DNA from: an uncultured Schlesneria sp. | GTDB lineage: Bacteria > Planctomycetota > Planctomycetia > Planctomycetales > Planctomycetaceae | Direction of reading: 5' to 3' | Length of the DNA: 32,811 bases | Assembly: GCA_903904835.1 (NCBI GenBank) | Contig: CAIVEI010000089.1 | Span: forward strand, 1-32,811 | In this document: in pieces, positions 1-8,240 of the stretch | How positions within the stretch are numbered: the stretch's first letter is position 1 | Layout: each line of letters opens with the position of its first letter | The notes under the pieces: model-generated | Told to the model about the DNA's origin: nothing | What the model saw: the letters and a program-made list of their open reading frames with translations, nothing else | Database searches by the model: none | Program-made: the position numbers and the translations under genes

Positions 1-250
1 GAGTCTGGAATCCCTTCGGGATTCGAAAATTGTCGACGCGATCAATTCCGGTGGCGTCGCTCCGCTCAGCCACCGGCTAATCGCTTTAATGCCTCCGGCG
101 TAAGGAGAAACAAGCATTTTGTGAACACCTCGTCGACCGACGAAAAATCCTTCACGGCGTTGCCCTGAATGGGCAATACATACCAGCCCAGGGCTGAGCG
201 AAGTGGCGTCAGCCGTGAAGCGCCGCCCTGGGTCCGCGTTCGTTGCAATT
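1..250. repeat. Composite hairpin-rich intergenic repeat
   Basis: Four inverted repeats follow one another. GAATCCC/GGGATTC (8-14, 18-24) has a 3-base loop. CCGGTGGC/GCCACCGG (48-55, 69-76) has a 13-base loop. TTGCCC/GGGCAA (160-165, 171-176) has a 5-base loop. CCCAGGGC/GCCCTGGG (187-194, 225-232) has a 30-base loop. No convincing gene lies in 1-310; the short open frame at 66-248 on the minus strand simply translates these hairpins. From general knowledge, repeats of this look are common between planctomycete genes; that was not tested here. Because the element sits downstream of the esterase gene, it may also help end transcription. Confidence 0.55.
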
Positions 251-310
251 TCTAGCCTCGTTAAGGGCGACACAAATAGTCTCAATAGAAATTGTGTTGC
301 CATCAACAGA

Positions 311-1852
311 TCACTTGTTGTTGATCGTAGTTCCAGGCCAATCGTCGGTACGGAATGGTGTCAGTGGCAGTCCCGCTCCGTCGAACATGTTCACAACAGG
401 GTTATCAGCCCATCCATAACGGACTGCGACTGGGTTGGCAACTTGATCGCTCGATACTTCAATCGTGTTATCTTTCAGCACGTTTGCGGTTGCCCAGACG
501 AATTTCTTGTCTTCACCCGCGATGGCGAATCCGCGTGGTTCCTTAACGTCGAACGGGCGCCAGCCACCGTCAACATAATCGAACGTGAGCACAATCTTGT
601 TATCGGCCTTAGCCATCGATTTGTATTGCGGGCTATGGAACGGAACGGCCACTCCGTAATCCTTGGCCAGGGCCCAGCGAGCGAGACGTCGACCAACATC
701 AACTTTGTTTTTCGGGTGAATATCTTTCCCTTCGCCGATGTCGATGATCACTGCTTCGCCGGTCTTCGGCAATTTCGACATCGTCATGGTCTGGGCTTCA
801 CGTAATTCGGCCCAGGCGCTTTCAACAGGTTGGGGTTGTTCGTTCTGGAAGTCAGCCAGTTGAGCCCAATAGAACGAGAAGTCCCCTTGACCCCAGTCAT
901 CACGCCAGTTCTTGATCATCAACGGAAACAGGTCGCGGTATTGGTAGGCTCGTCCAGCGTTTGATTCTCCCTGATACCAGATTGCCCCTTTGATCCCATA
1001 ACCAATGTGTGACTTCAGCACACCGTTATAAATGTTCGCCGGACGGCTGTTGCCCCCCATTTGATTCTGCAAGCCCTGGAGCTGCTTCTTCTGTTCGTCG
1101 TTGAGGTCCGTTCCTTTTGCGACGAGCTCAGCATATTTGGATTCCATCTGAGTCCAGCGGTCCATCAGCGGCTTGTAGAGTGGATCGGCATTCAGAACAT
1201 CACGACGAATCCAGGCTTCACAGGCAGAACCACCCCAGGCATTGTTGATCATCCCCACGGGAACACCCAGCGTTTGGTGGAGCTGCCGAGCGAAGAAATA
1301 TCCGACGGCGGAGAAACCACCGACGGTTTCGGGCGTACAGACCATCCACTTGCGATCGTCATGACTCCACTTGACGTCTTGCGTGCCGACTTGTGGAAAG
1401 TTGATCATCCGAATCTTCGGATATTTTGCAGCCAGTTTTTCGATATCGGGGTCATTTGCATTATTGACCGACCATTGCATGTTCGATTGACCGGAACAGA
1501 CCCAGACTTCGCCAACCAACACATCGGAAAACTTGATCTCGTTCTTCCCTTTTACGGTAAACGCATAAGGACCGCCGACCGGAACGGGATCGATGAAGAC
1601 ATGCCACGTACCGTCTGCGGCCGCAGTTGCCGCATGGCTTTGCCCGTTGATCGAAACGGTGACCGCTTCACCCGCTTCTGCCAATCCCCAGACCTTGTTC
1701 CGTTGTCCCTGCTGAAGAACCATGTGATCCCCGAAGACATTCGGCAGTTTGACATCGGCATGCGCTGACGAGCCAATAAATACCGCTGCTATGGCAACAG
1801 CGAGCCATCCATTTCTCTTTGCCATGGTTCGTAATGTGATCCCGATCCGCAT
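311..1852 (-). CDS. Secreted sialate O-acetylesterase (SGNH-type, SASA family)
   Basis: This 513-residue protein matches sialate O-acetylesterases, which remove O-acetyl groups from sialic acids or other acetylated sugars. A hydrophobic export signal ends near the Ala-His-Ala at residues 30-32. An N-terminal beta-rich region contains HMVLQQ. The serine motif GQSNM is at 121-125, with Ser123 the predicted nucleophile. IWYQGESN lies at 291-298, and DIHP at 377-380 supplies the expected Asp and His379. The annotated start is chosen because AAGGAG sits 8 bases upstream; a second Met at residue 10 would give a shorter signal peptide but lacks such a site. The gene is divergent from the phosphatase at 2183 and appears monocistronic. 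The polysaccharide substrate cannot be told from sequence; in this kind of organism an acetylated plant or algal sugar is as likely as sialic acid. Confidence 0.88.
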   Translation of the reverse strand: MRIGITLRTMAKRNGWLAVAIAAVFIGSSAHADVKLPNVFGDHMVLQQGQRNKVWGLAEAGEAVTVSINGQSHAATAAADGTWHVFIDPVPVGGPYAFTVKGKNEIKFSDVLVGEVWVCSGQSNMQWSVNNANDPDIEKLAAKYPKIRMINFPQVGTQDVKWSHDDRKWMVCTPETVGGFSAVGYFFARQLHQTLGVPVGMINNAWGGSACEAWIRRDVLNADPLYKPLMDRWTQMESKYAELVAKGTDLNDEQKKQLQGLQNQMGGNSRPANIYNGVLKSHIGYGIKGAIWYQGESNAGRAYQYRDLFPLMIKNWRDDWGQGDFSFYWAQLADFQNEQPQPVESAWAELREAQTMTMSKLPKTGEAVIIDIGEGKDIHPKNKVDVGRRLARWALAKDYGVAVPFHSPQYKSMAKADNKIVLTFDYVDGGWRPFDVKEPRGFAIAGEDKKFVWATANVLKDNTIEVSSDQVANPVAVRYGWADNPVVNMFDGAGLPLTPFRTDDWPGTTINNK

Positions 1853-1895
1853 TGTGTCGGCTCCTTCTCTCTCGCAAATTGTTCAAGGGTGATTG

Positions 1896-1925
1896 CTTGA
1901 AACCGAAGCCTTCCTTCGGTTCAAG
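1896..1925. promoter_or_regulatory. Bulged inverted repeat upstream of the esterase gene
   Basis: CTTGAA-(A)-CCGAAG at 1896-1908 pairs with CTTCGGTTCAAG at 1914-1925 through a 5-base loop and one bulged A. It lies 44-73 bases upstream of the esterase start. It could be a leader hairpin or an operator; the sequence does not decide between them. The rest of 1853-2182 shows no gene. Confidence 0.35.
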
Positions 1926-2182
1926 TGAGAAAGACGTAACGCGCCGTTGATGCGAAAACAACTGATGGACGAAAAATCAAAGTCAGCAATCCTCCCGAGT
2001 CTGATCGCGCGTTGATGGCCGATTAAAAAAACGGCCGAAGTACATCCATCAAAAAATACATTTCTATTGTCGTCTCAATTCTGTACACTTTCGCGGACGA
2101 ATGATTTCGCAGGAATGGACGTCTCGATCACTCTTCTCATCACTGGGCGAGTTTCATATCACGATCATCCCGAGACAACTCC

Positions 2183-3700
2183 ATGAGCACTGACGCGCAG
2201 TTTTCAGTCGATCACGAGTTCAGTTTGCTCGCGCATGATCTTCTCGACAACACTTCGACGGTCATCTATGCCAAAGATTTGAGCTTTCGCTATTTGCTGA
2301 TCAATCGCCAGTTCGAGACGTTATTTCATGTGTCTCGTTCGCTCATGCTCGGAAAAACTGACTATGACGTCTTCGCGACGGAGTTGGCCGATGCCTTCCG
2401 CGAAAACGATCGCGTCGTGCTGGAATCGGGCGAGCCCCTGTATTGTGAAGAGGTCGCCCCGCACGATGATGGTCCGCACCGATACTTTTCTGTGAAATTT
2501 CCGCTTCGCGACCACCTGGGCTCGATCTACGCCATCGGGGGGATCTCGACAGATATCACGGAAAAAGTTCGGGTCGAACGTGAAATCGCATCTCTCCAAT
2601 ACCGTCATCATCTGATCCTGAATTCGGTTGCCGATGGAATTTGCGGGCTTGATTCTTCCGGCTGTATCGATTTTTTGAATTCGGCAGCGGAACGGATGCT
2701 GGAAATGACATCCGACGAATTGAAAGGGATGTGTCATTCCAGGATCGTCGCCCCACGCAAGCCGAATGGGTCACATTTCTTTGATACGGAACCACATCCC
2801 GTGAAGGCCGTATTAAACGGAAAAGACACAATTACGGTGAAGGACGCGAAATTTCGCCGGGGTGATGGGACATTGCTTCCCGTCGAGTATACCGTCGCTC
2901 CGATCTGTAATACCGGAGAAACAGTCGGGGCGGTTCTCGCATTTCGTGATTCCACCGAGCGGCTGAAGCAGGTCGAGATTGAACAAGAGATTCAGACAGC
3001 GCTGCGAATCCAAACCTCGCTTTATCCGAAGCAAATGCCCAGGATTCCCGGCTTTGAATTTTCGGCGATCTGTATTCCGTGCTCCAAGGCCTGCGGCGAT
3101 TATTTCGATTTTATCCCCTGGGGTGAAAATCGATTGGGAATCGCCGTCGGAGACGTCAGTGGACATGGACTCGGACCGGCGCTGGAAATGGTGGAAACGC
3201 GAGCGGTTTTGCGAACGATGCTCTTGAATGAATCAAGCCCCGCTCAATGCCTGACTCGACTTAATCGGGTGCTTGAAGAAGATCTGCCCGATGACATGTT
3301 TGTCACATTGTTTCTTGCCTCGCTCAACTTTCATGACCGAACTTTCAGTTATTCGGCTGCGGGGCACGAAGCGGTCATTCTGCACGCCAGCGGCGAATTG
3401 CAGCGATTGAAAAGCACCGGGACAGTCCTCGGCATGAATCCAACCGCGATCTTCGAAAGTGGAACCACCGTTCATTTGCAGCCGGGCGACCTGGTGCTGA
3501 TCGCCACAGACGGACTGGTCGAATCCATGTCGCCGGAACGAAAGTTATTCGGGCAAGACAGAATCATTGAGGTACTGCGAAAACATCAATCGAAACCAGC
3601 CTGCGAAATTCTGGCGGCTATACAATCAGCCAGCGAAGCGTTTCGTGACCACCGACCGAATCGCGACGATATCACCGCTGTTGCGATCAAGGTCTTATGA
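2183..3700 (+). CDS. PAS-PAS-SpoIIE (RsbU-like) serine/threonine phosphatase
   Basis: This is a 505-residue soluble signalling protein with no membrane segment. A first PAS/PAC domain covers about residues 10-130 and ends in an ISTDITEKV-like PAC tail. A second covers about 135-265. A PP2C-type SpoIIE domain fills about 290-505. Metal-binding and active-site motifs are intact: CGDYFDF near 303, GDVSGHG near 323, GHEAVILHASG near 393, ATDGLVES near 441 and RDDITAVAIKV at the end. Family members dephosphorylate STAS-type anti-sigma antagonists in partner-switching pathways. No STAS or anti-sigma kinase gene is in the window, so the partner is unknown. The PAS domains should sense a small ligand or redox state. 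The site upstream of the ATG is weak (GAGACAACTCC), so the start rests on the PAS domain beginning right after it. Confidence 0.88.
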   Translation: MSTDAQFSVDHEFSLLAHDLLDNTSTVIYAKDLSFRYLLINRQFETLFHVSRSLMLGKTDYDVFATELADAFRENDRVVLESGEPLYCEEVAPHDDGPHRYFSVKFPLRDHLGSIYAIGGISTDITEKVRVEREIASLQYRHHLILNSVADGICGLDSSGCIDFLNSAAERMLEMTSDELKGMCHSRIVAPRKPNGSHFFDTEPHPVKAVLNGKDTITVKDAKFRRGDGTLLPVEYTVAPICNTGETVGAVLAFRDSTERLKQVEIEQEIQTALRIQTSLYPKQMPRIPGFEFSAICIPCSKACGDYFDFIPWGENRLGIAVGDVSGHGLGPALEMVETRAVLRTMLLNESSPAQCLTRLNRVLEEDLPDDMFVTLFLASLNFHDRTFSYSAAGHEAVILHASGELQRLKSTGTVLGMNPTAIFESGTTVHLQPGDLVLIATDGLVESMSPERKLFGQDRIIEVLRKHQSKPACEILAAIQSASEAFRDHRPNRDDITAVAIKVL

Positions 3701-3912
3701 TTTTCAAAATGGTATGACGCTGGTCTGGACCGTTTGGCAACTTCCGTGTCTAATCCCGTCGTATTTTGTCTCGGTGATGGATAATGGTAAAATTCGATCC
3801 GCCAGCAACTTGTGGCTGGAATTCCCATGAAACCGTACGGACAGTACCATTGGGTTAACGAGTCAACGACGATTCGGCAAAGCGCAGACTGAATTTGGAC
3901 AGGGATGTCGCC

Positions 3913-5952
3913 GTGGAAAGTCTTGCCCGATTAATTCCGTTCGTTCTCAGGCAGCGTAGAACGCTGATCCTGTCTGTTGTGCTGTCCGTCGGTGCTGCTC
4001 TGTTCGCTGTGGCTCAACTCTCGCTGGTCTACCCGGCCATGAAGCTGCTGCTCGAGGGGAAAACTTACGATCAGCACGTCAGGACAGAACTTGAGCGGGC
4101 TAATGCCGCTGTTGAGAAAGAGTCGAAGCGACTGGCCGAAATCGAATCGACGTTGCAAGATCCAGAATGGCAAAAGGCGAATTCCGATGAAGCGAAATCA
4201 GAACTTCGGCGAGATCAACGTAAAACTCGCGAAGATTTAAACAAGGGACAGTGGGACGTCGTCAGGTTTAGCTGGATCGATGCCCATGTGCTTCCATTTC
4301 TTCCGACAGACTCGTTCAACTTCCTCGCATTTCTGCTGGCGGTACTGCTGGTGTTCACGTTGTTTAAAGAAACCTGTTCGTACTTTCAGGAAATGTGCGT
4401 CGGCAGCGTTGTCCAACGGGTGATGCAGTCATTAAGACAACAACTGTTTCGCAACACGCTGAAGCTGGACCAGCAGACGCTGGCGCTTGAGACAACGCCG
4501 CAATTAATGTCGAGGTTTACCTTCGATCTGAATCAGGTCGCACATGGAATGGTGTTGCTCGGTGGAAAGATCGTTGTCGAACCGATTAAAGCCGCTCTTT
4601 GTATTGGATTCGCATTTGCTGCCAATTGGCGTTTGACGCTGCTGGCATTTATTTGTGCTCCAATCATGGCCTGGTTATTCGGCGGATTGGGAAAGAAGCT
4701 GAAGAAGGCGACGCAACGGCAGATGGAAAGCATGTCTCGCCTGTATCGCGTGCTGGATGAGACGTTGACGTCGTTTCGCGTTGTGCAGGGTTTTCAAAAC
4801 GAACGATTGCACCGACGCCGATTGGCTCAGGAACACCGAACCTATTACGACAAGGCAATGCGAATTCTACGAATCGATGCACTCGTCAGCCCGAGCGTTG
4901 AATTTCTGGCAATGTGCGCCGTGTTCATCGCATCGCTTCCTGGCACATATCTGGTTTTGCGACACAAGACGTCAATCTGGGGGATACAACTTGCCGCCGA
5001 ACCGATGACGGTTTCGGATCTTTCATTACTTTACACCTGTATGGCCGGTGTGCTCGATCCGGGGCGTAAACTGTCGGGCGTTTACTCAAAACTGAAGAAG
5101 TCGGCTACAGCCTGTGCGAGAGTTTTCGCCTGGATGGATCGCGATTCTCTCGTCAAATCGACTCGACCGTTCACCCCGATACCTCGCCACAGTCAGGCAA
5201 TTGAATTTGATCGCGTCACGTTCCACTACGCTCAGCTTGATCCCAATTCGCTTGGCCGAAAAGCGCTCGACGACGTTTCGGTCAGGATTCCGTTTGGAGC
5301 GACGGTGGCTGTGGTGGGAGACAATGGCTGCGGCAAGTCGACCCTGGTCAACCTGTTGCCCCGGTTCTTCGATCCTCATTCGGGACATGTCCGGATCGAC
5401 GACGTCGATCTGAAGGATGCCGACCCGTCACAATTGCGAGCGCAAATCGGCGTTGTCACGCAAGAGACATTGCTGTTTGACTGGTCGATTGCCGAGAACA
5501 TTCGTTACGGAAAACCCGACGCGACGGACGGCGAAATTCAGACGGCCGCTGATAAAGCTCATGTGACCGATTTCATCAGTCAATTGCCAGACGGAATGCT
5601 GACACAAATCGGCGATAAGGGACACCGATTATCGGGCGGCCAACGCCAGCGCGTGGCCATGGCCAGAGCCATCTTGCGAGACCCGGCAATTCTGATTCTC
5701 GACGAAGCAACATCTGCGATCGATACACAAAGCGAGCAGTTGATCCATCAGACGCTGCTTGAATTTACGCGAGGCAGAACGACATTCATCGTGACGCACG
5801 CAATGACGCCCAGTTTATTAAACATTGTCACGCATGTCCTGGTCATGGACCAGGGCCAGGTCCTTTCGTTCGGTGATCACGAAACCGTCTTGAAGGCCTG
5901 CCCACAGTATCAAAGACTATTCCAAGCCCAGACGCTGAAACGGGCTGGCTGA
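3913..5952 (+). CDS. MsbA-like ABC exporter, fused membrane and ATPase domains
   Basis: This is a half-transporter of the lipid/multidrug exporter type, expected to act as a homodimer in the inner membrane. Membrane segments occupy roughly the first 400 residues, and the ATPase domain follows. The nucleotide-binding motifs are complete: Walker A GDNGCGKST, Q-loop VVTQETLLFD, signature LSGGQRQR, Walker B ILILDEATSAID and the H-loop histidine in IVTHAM. GTG at 3913 is preferred because AGGGA lies 8 bases upstream. A TTG in frame at 3895 would add six residues but has no ribosome site. Between the first two membrane segments is a charged, heptad-like stretch of about 60 residues (nucleotides about 4060-4250), longer than in standard MsbA. 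The cargo is not predictable from sequence. The 212 bases upstream hold no gene. Confidence 0.9.
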   Translation: MESLARLIPFVLRQRRTLILSVVLSVGAALFAVAQLSLVYPAMKLLLEGKTYDQHVRTELERANAAVEKESKRLAEIESTLQDPEWQKANSDEAKSELRRDQRKTREDLNKGQWDVVRFSWIDAHVLPFLPTDSFNFLAFLLAVLLVFTLFKETCSYFQEMCVGSVVQRVMQSLRQQLFRNTLKLDQQTLALETTPQLMSRFTFDLNQVAHGMVLLGGKIVVEPIKAALCIGFAFAANWRLTLLAFICAPIMAWLFGGLGKKLKKATQRQMESMSRLYRVLDETLTSFRVVQGFQNERLHRRRLAQEHRTYYDKAMRILRIDALVSPSVEFLAMCAVFIASLPGTYLVLRHKTSIWGIQLAAEPMTVSDLSLLYTCMAGVLDPGRKLSGVYSKLKKSATACARVFAWMDRDSLVKSTRPFTPIPRHSQAIEFDRVTFHYAQLDPNSLGRKALDDVSVRIPFGATVAVVGDNGCGKSTLVNLLPRFFDPHSGHVRIDDVDLKDADPSQLRAQIGVVTQETLLFDWSIAENIRYGKPDATDGEIQTAADKAHVTDFISQLPDGMLTQIGDKGHRLSGGQRQRVAMARAILRDPAILILDEATSAIDTQSEQLIHQTLLEFTRGRTTFIVTHAMTPSLLNIVTHVLVMDQGQVLSFGDHETVLKACPQYQRLFQAQTLKRAG

Positions 5953-5964
5953 GGTCCAGTCTGT

Positions 5965-5980
5965 GGGTTCTTGTGAACCC
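5965..5980. terminator. Short hairpin after the ABC exporter gene
   Basis: GGGTTC pairs with GAACCC across a TTGT loop, 12 bases after the exporter stop codon and between two convergent genes. There is no T-tract on either strand, so intrinsic termination is only a suggestion. Confidence 0.35.
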
Positions 5981-6053
5981 TCGGTGTTAGATCACCTGGT
6001 TGCCGCGAGCGAAGTAAAACGTAGAAAACGGCCGGATGGGCAACACGGGCGGA

Positions 6054-6530
6054 TCATTTTGTGATTTGGTTGGTTCGACCTGCGAGTCGCCGGACAATAT
6101 TGATGGTCGTTGATTTGTCGCTGCCGGCAATGGACAGAGACACCGTATCACCATCATCGTCGACCACGACGATCGTTAAGTGCATATGTGTCGGAGTGAA
6201 TGCGTAAACGGCAGTTGAAACATCGTGGCCATCATGCGAAATCGACGTACTGTCGAGAGAACCCGATCGGAAGTCCGGACTGGAAGTGTCACGTGCATGG
6301 TAGTCGTCGATGTATTTTAGCACTGCTGGGAGGTGCGTGCGTTCGGCATACCATGACACCACGTCGCGGAATGAATCTGTTGTTTGCTTGCTGTACGATG
6401 TAGCGATGACGTTTTCATTTACTGAGAAGTTCCCGGACTGACCGACACTATTCGGATAGTCCAAATTCTTCCCGCCTTCAAGGGCGGTGGACAGCACGAC
6501 GATTAGTAGAATTGTGCCTTGTCGAGTCAT
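6054..6530 (-). CDS. Small exported protein of unknown function
   Basis: I do not recognise this 158-residue protein. It starts with a short hydrophobic stretch (about residues 6-17) that looks like an export signal. A mixed polar region follows, with a beta-strand-like hydrophobic run near residues 118-124. The ending resembles small domains that report per-residue scores or bind a partner outside the membrane, but no family motif is visible. AGAGAAA lies just upstream of the ATG. The start codon is 23 bases from the R' end of the attC-like site at 6551-6638, which is the spacing expected for a gene carried in an integron cassette. No matching site was found downstream of its stop codon, so its own cassette status is open. 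Confidence 0.6.
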   Translation of the reverse strand: MTRQGTILLIVVLSTALEGGKNLDYPNSVGQSGNFSVNENVIATSYSKQTTDSFRDVVSWYAERTHLPAVLKYIDDYHARDTSSPDFRSGSLDSTSISHDGHDVSTAVYAFTPTHMHLTIVVVDDDGDTVSLSIAGSDKSTTINIVRRLAGRTNQITK

Positions 6531-6550
6531 GAGTTTTCTCTGCTTTCAAA

Positions 6551-6638
6551 TAACGTTGAAAATTAACTGACGGCGGCAATATGACTTGGACTTCAGGAAA
6601 CGCCCAATCCACCGCTACGGTGCATTGTGTTGTTACGC
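6551..6638 (-). other. attC-like recombination site 1 (integron cassette type)
   Basis: Read on the minus strand, the site opens with GCGTAACAACACAATGCACC and closes with AACGTTATTTG. The opening GCGTAAC approximates the R'' consensus RYYYAAC, and GTTATTT approximates R' GTTRRRY. The interior aligns with the site at 6927-7018: on the plus strand both carry GGCGGC, GACTT, a CA run, AACGCC, CCAC, GCT-CGG, a GCA-TG run and GTT-GTTA in the same order and at nearly the same spacing. No integrase is in the window. Confidence 0.45.
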
Positions 6639-6680
6639 GTTTTCTCTTCTGCCACGCAAGCCACTAGACTTCAGCAATTT

Positions 6681-6899
6681 TCATATTACCAAAATCATCA
6701 TGGAACCACTCCGACTGCGGAATTGCTCGGGCAATACCGCGACGAGAACGGACAAAATGCTGGCGTTGGCGCTCATAACCGCGATACCGCCGCCATATCG
6801 CGGAAGAATTACACACACGGACAAGAAGCATATCATCCCCCAAAAGGGATGCGTGGCGACCTGCTTCGCTGTGATGGTTTCGCTCATGACAGATTCCAT
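6681..6899 (-). CDS. Possible small membrane-associated cassette protein
   Basis: This 72-residue frame lies between the two attC-like sites and begins about 30 bases after the inner edge of the second one, where a cassette gene would start. It contains two hydrophobic stretches (about residues 20-34 and 39-56) and nothing recognisable. A second Met at residue 5 (start at 6887) has GGAA eight bases upstream and may be the real start. The frame is short and the other strand is also open over much of it, so it could be chance or a decayed gene. It is reported mainly because of its position. Confidence 0.3.
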   Translation of the reverse strand: MESVMSETITAKQVATHPFWGMICFLSVCVILPRYGGGIAVMSANASILSVLVAVLPEQFRSRSGSMMILVI

Positions 6900-6926
6900 T
6901 CGTTTTTATTGATGCAACGTGGTTTC

Positions 6927-7018
6927 GACGAACGTCAGCGTTTACCGGGCGGCGGCGAACGACTTTTCATTGACAACCAACGCCTCGGCCACAGCTCCGG
7001 CGCAATGCGTTTGTTATA
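6927..7018 (-). other. attC-like recombination site 2 (integron cassette type)
   Basis: Read on the minus strand it begins TATAACAAACGCATTGCGCC, and its first 12 bases equal the start of the Vibrio cholerae repeat (VCR) attC as I remember it. It ends GCTGACGTTCGTC. Imperfect inverted arms GCATTGCGCCGG and CCGGTAAACGC face each other around a central part of about 50 bases. The stop codon of the ankyrin gene lies inside the R'' end, a typical layout for integron cassettes. Confidence 0.5.
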
Positions 7019-7448
7019 AGTTTTTTCGGTTTGCAGTCTGCAATTTAAGAAATGTGAAAACGGCAGTATGTCCCTGTGCTTTTGCGAGATCAAGGGGTGT
7101 TTTGCCAGCAGTGGTTCGTGCCGAGAGATTTGCGCCATTGGCAACGAGTAGTTTTACGTTTTCGAGCACGCCATTTTCAGCGGCGCCATGTAATGGTGTG
7201 TAATCGCCATCTCTTTTTTCGTTGACGTCAGCGCCAGATGAAATTGCTTGTTTCAGTTTTGCTCGGGCGTCTGGCCGGTTGATGGGTGCCCAATACTGCA
7301 GTTTGCTGATTGGGATTGCGTTTGGAAACAGTTCTTGAATTGACATACCGCTATTTCGGTTGGTTTGCCGTAGCACTTCCATCATTTTGTTGTCGCGGTC
7401 GAGCGCGTCTTGTTCTTCGGGAGTCAGTTCAAGGTTTGGATCGGTCAT
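7014..7448 (-). CDS. Small ankyrin-repeat protein
   Basis: This 144-residue protein has no export signal or membrane segment. The first 50 residues are charged and of unknown role. The rest forms a short ankyrin solenoid: a partial repeat at about 61-80 ending SGADVNEKRD, a full repeat at 81-112 with TPLHGAAENG and LLVANGANL, and a final repeat at 113-140 with KTPLDLAKAQGH. Ankyrin repeats bind other proteins; no partner is evident. The stop codon overlaps the attC-like site at 6927-7018, which suggests the gene entered as a cassette. The 197 bases upstream (7449-7645) contain no gene, only a small hairpin (7635-7653) beside the next stop codon. Confidence 0.8.
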   Translation of the reverse strand: MTDPNLELTPEEQDALDRDNKMMEVLRQTNRNSGMSIQELFPNAIPISKLQYWAPINRPDARAKLKQAISSGADVNEKRDGDYTPLHGAAENGVLENVKLLVANGANLSARTTAGKTPLDLAKAQGHTAVFTFLKLQTANRKNL

Positions 7449-7645
7449 GGCTGTGGTTTAAAATTAGGGTTTGTTGGAGGAGTCGACGGTCAATGCGATG
7501 AGTAGCAACATCTTGATGTGGTTTGCACGGTGCGACACCGTCAGTCTGGGGTTGCCGTATCAAGTCAAGGTAACTTGCCCACGATGAACAACGGGCATCC
7601 AATCATTAGATCAACTCTCTGGACCACCAGCGATGGCGGGTCAGT

Positions 7646-8146
7646 TCACCGCCTCCTTATGCCGTCTTTGAAACGCTCGTCGATGATCGGAGTATCCGGT
7701 GGCAGCAAGATACGGTTCAGGTCGACGATCTCTCCATCCACAATCACCTCGATGTAGTTGGTTGTTTCCCAGTTTCCTTTCGCATCCTTCCCGTGGGCGA
7801 CCGGGACTTGACCTTTGGGTGGTGTATGAACATAAACCCCGGCATTCGTTTCATTTTCAAACCAAAAGCTAGGACCACGTCGCAGTACGATGGGAGCGCC
7901 TTTTGTTTTGACCTTAAGTAGGTGCGGCCACGCGGCTTCAAACTCGTCCCTCGCTTTAAATGAAATAGCATAGTTCAAAAATGGCTGTCTCGGTCCTTCG
8001 AGAGTTCGCGATTTTTCGCGCAGCGTCTCTAATTCCTTGGGCCAGTCGTCGGGCCAGGTTCCTCTGTTCACGACTCCGTAATCCGCAAACAGCGAATACA
8101 CCGAAATGAGACCGATTGCTGCACAGATCGCGATTGCTCGTTTCAT
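7646..8146 (-). CDS. Exported or membrane-anchored protein of unknown function
   Basis: I do not recognise this 166-residue product. The start at 8146 is chosen because the protein then opens with a classic signal or anchor (MKRAIAICAAIGLISVYSLF). Reading back to 8221 adds 25 residues that look like intergenic translation. The mature part has a helical acidic region with DDWPKELETLREKSRTLE, then a beta-rich part with GPSFWFENETNAGVYVHTPP and IEVIVDGEIVDLNRI. No catalytic motif stands out. Ribosome site support is weak. It points the same way as the ankyrin gene, 197 bases away, but no attC-like site was found between them. Confidence 0.65.
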   Translation of the reverse strand: MKRAIAICAAIGLISVYSLFADYGVVNRGTWPDDWPKELETLREKSRTLEGPRQPFLNYAISFKARDEFEAAWPHLLKVKTKGAPIVLRRGPSFWFENETNAGVYVHTPPKGQVPVAHGKDAKGNWETTNYIEVIVDGEIVDLNRILLPPDTPIIDERFKDGIRRR

Positions 8147-8240
8147 CGTGATTGTTCCGAAATGCGCGAGATTGAATGTCTTCTTGAGATAGACGAACAA
8201 GCAGCAGAAATGGTTCCGCATTTTCTAAGGCATCGCTGAT

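Noticed and set aside
203-805. A 200-residue plus-strand frame over the 3' end of the esterase gene
   Set aside because: It runs antisense to conserved esterase sequence and has no family signature or ribosome site.
1061-1768. A 235-residue plus-strand frame inside the esterase gene
   Set aside because: It is antisense to the GQSNM-containing part of a clear enzyme and looks like a shadow frame.
6627-7019. A 130-residue plus-strand frame covering both attC-like sites
   Set aside because: Its sequence is mostly the translation of the second site and it has no ribosome site; genes on both sides run on the other strand.
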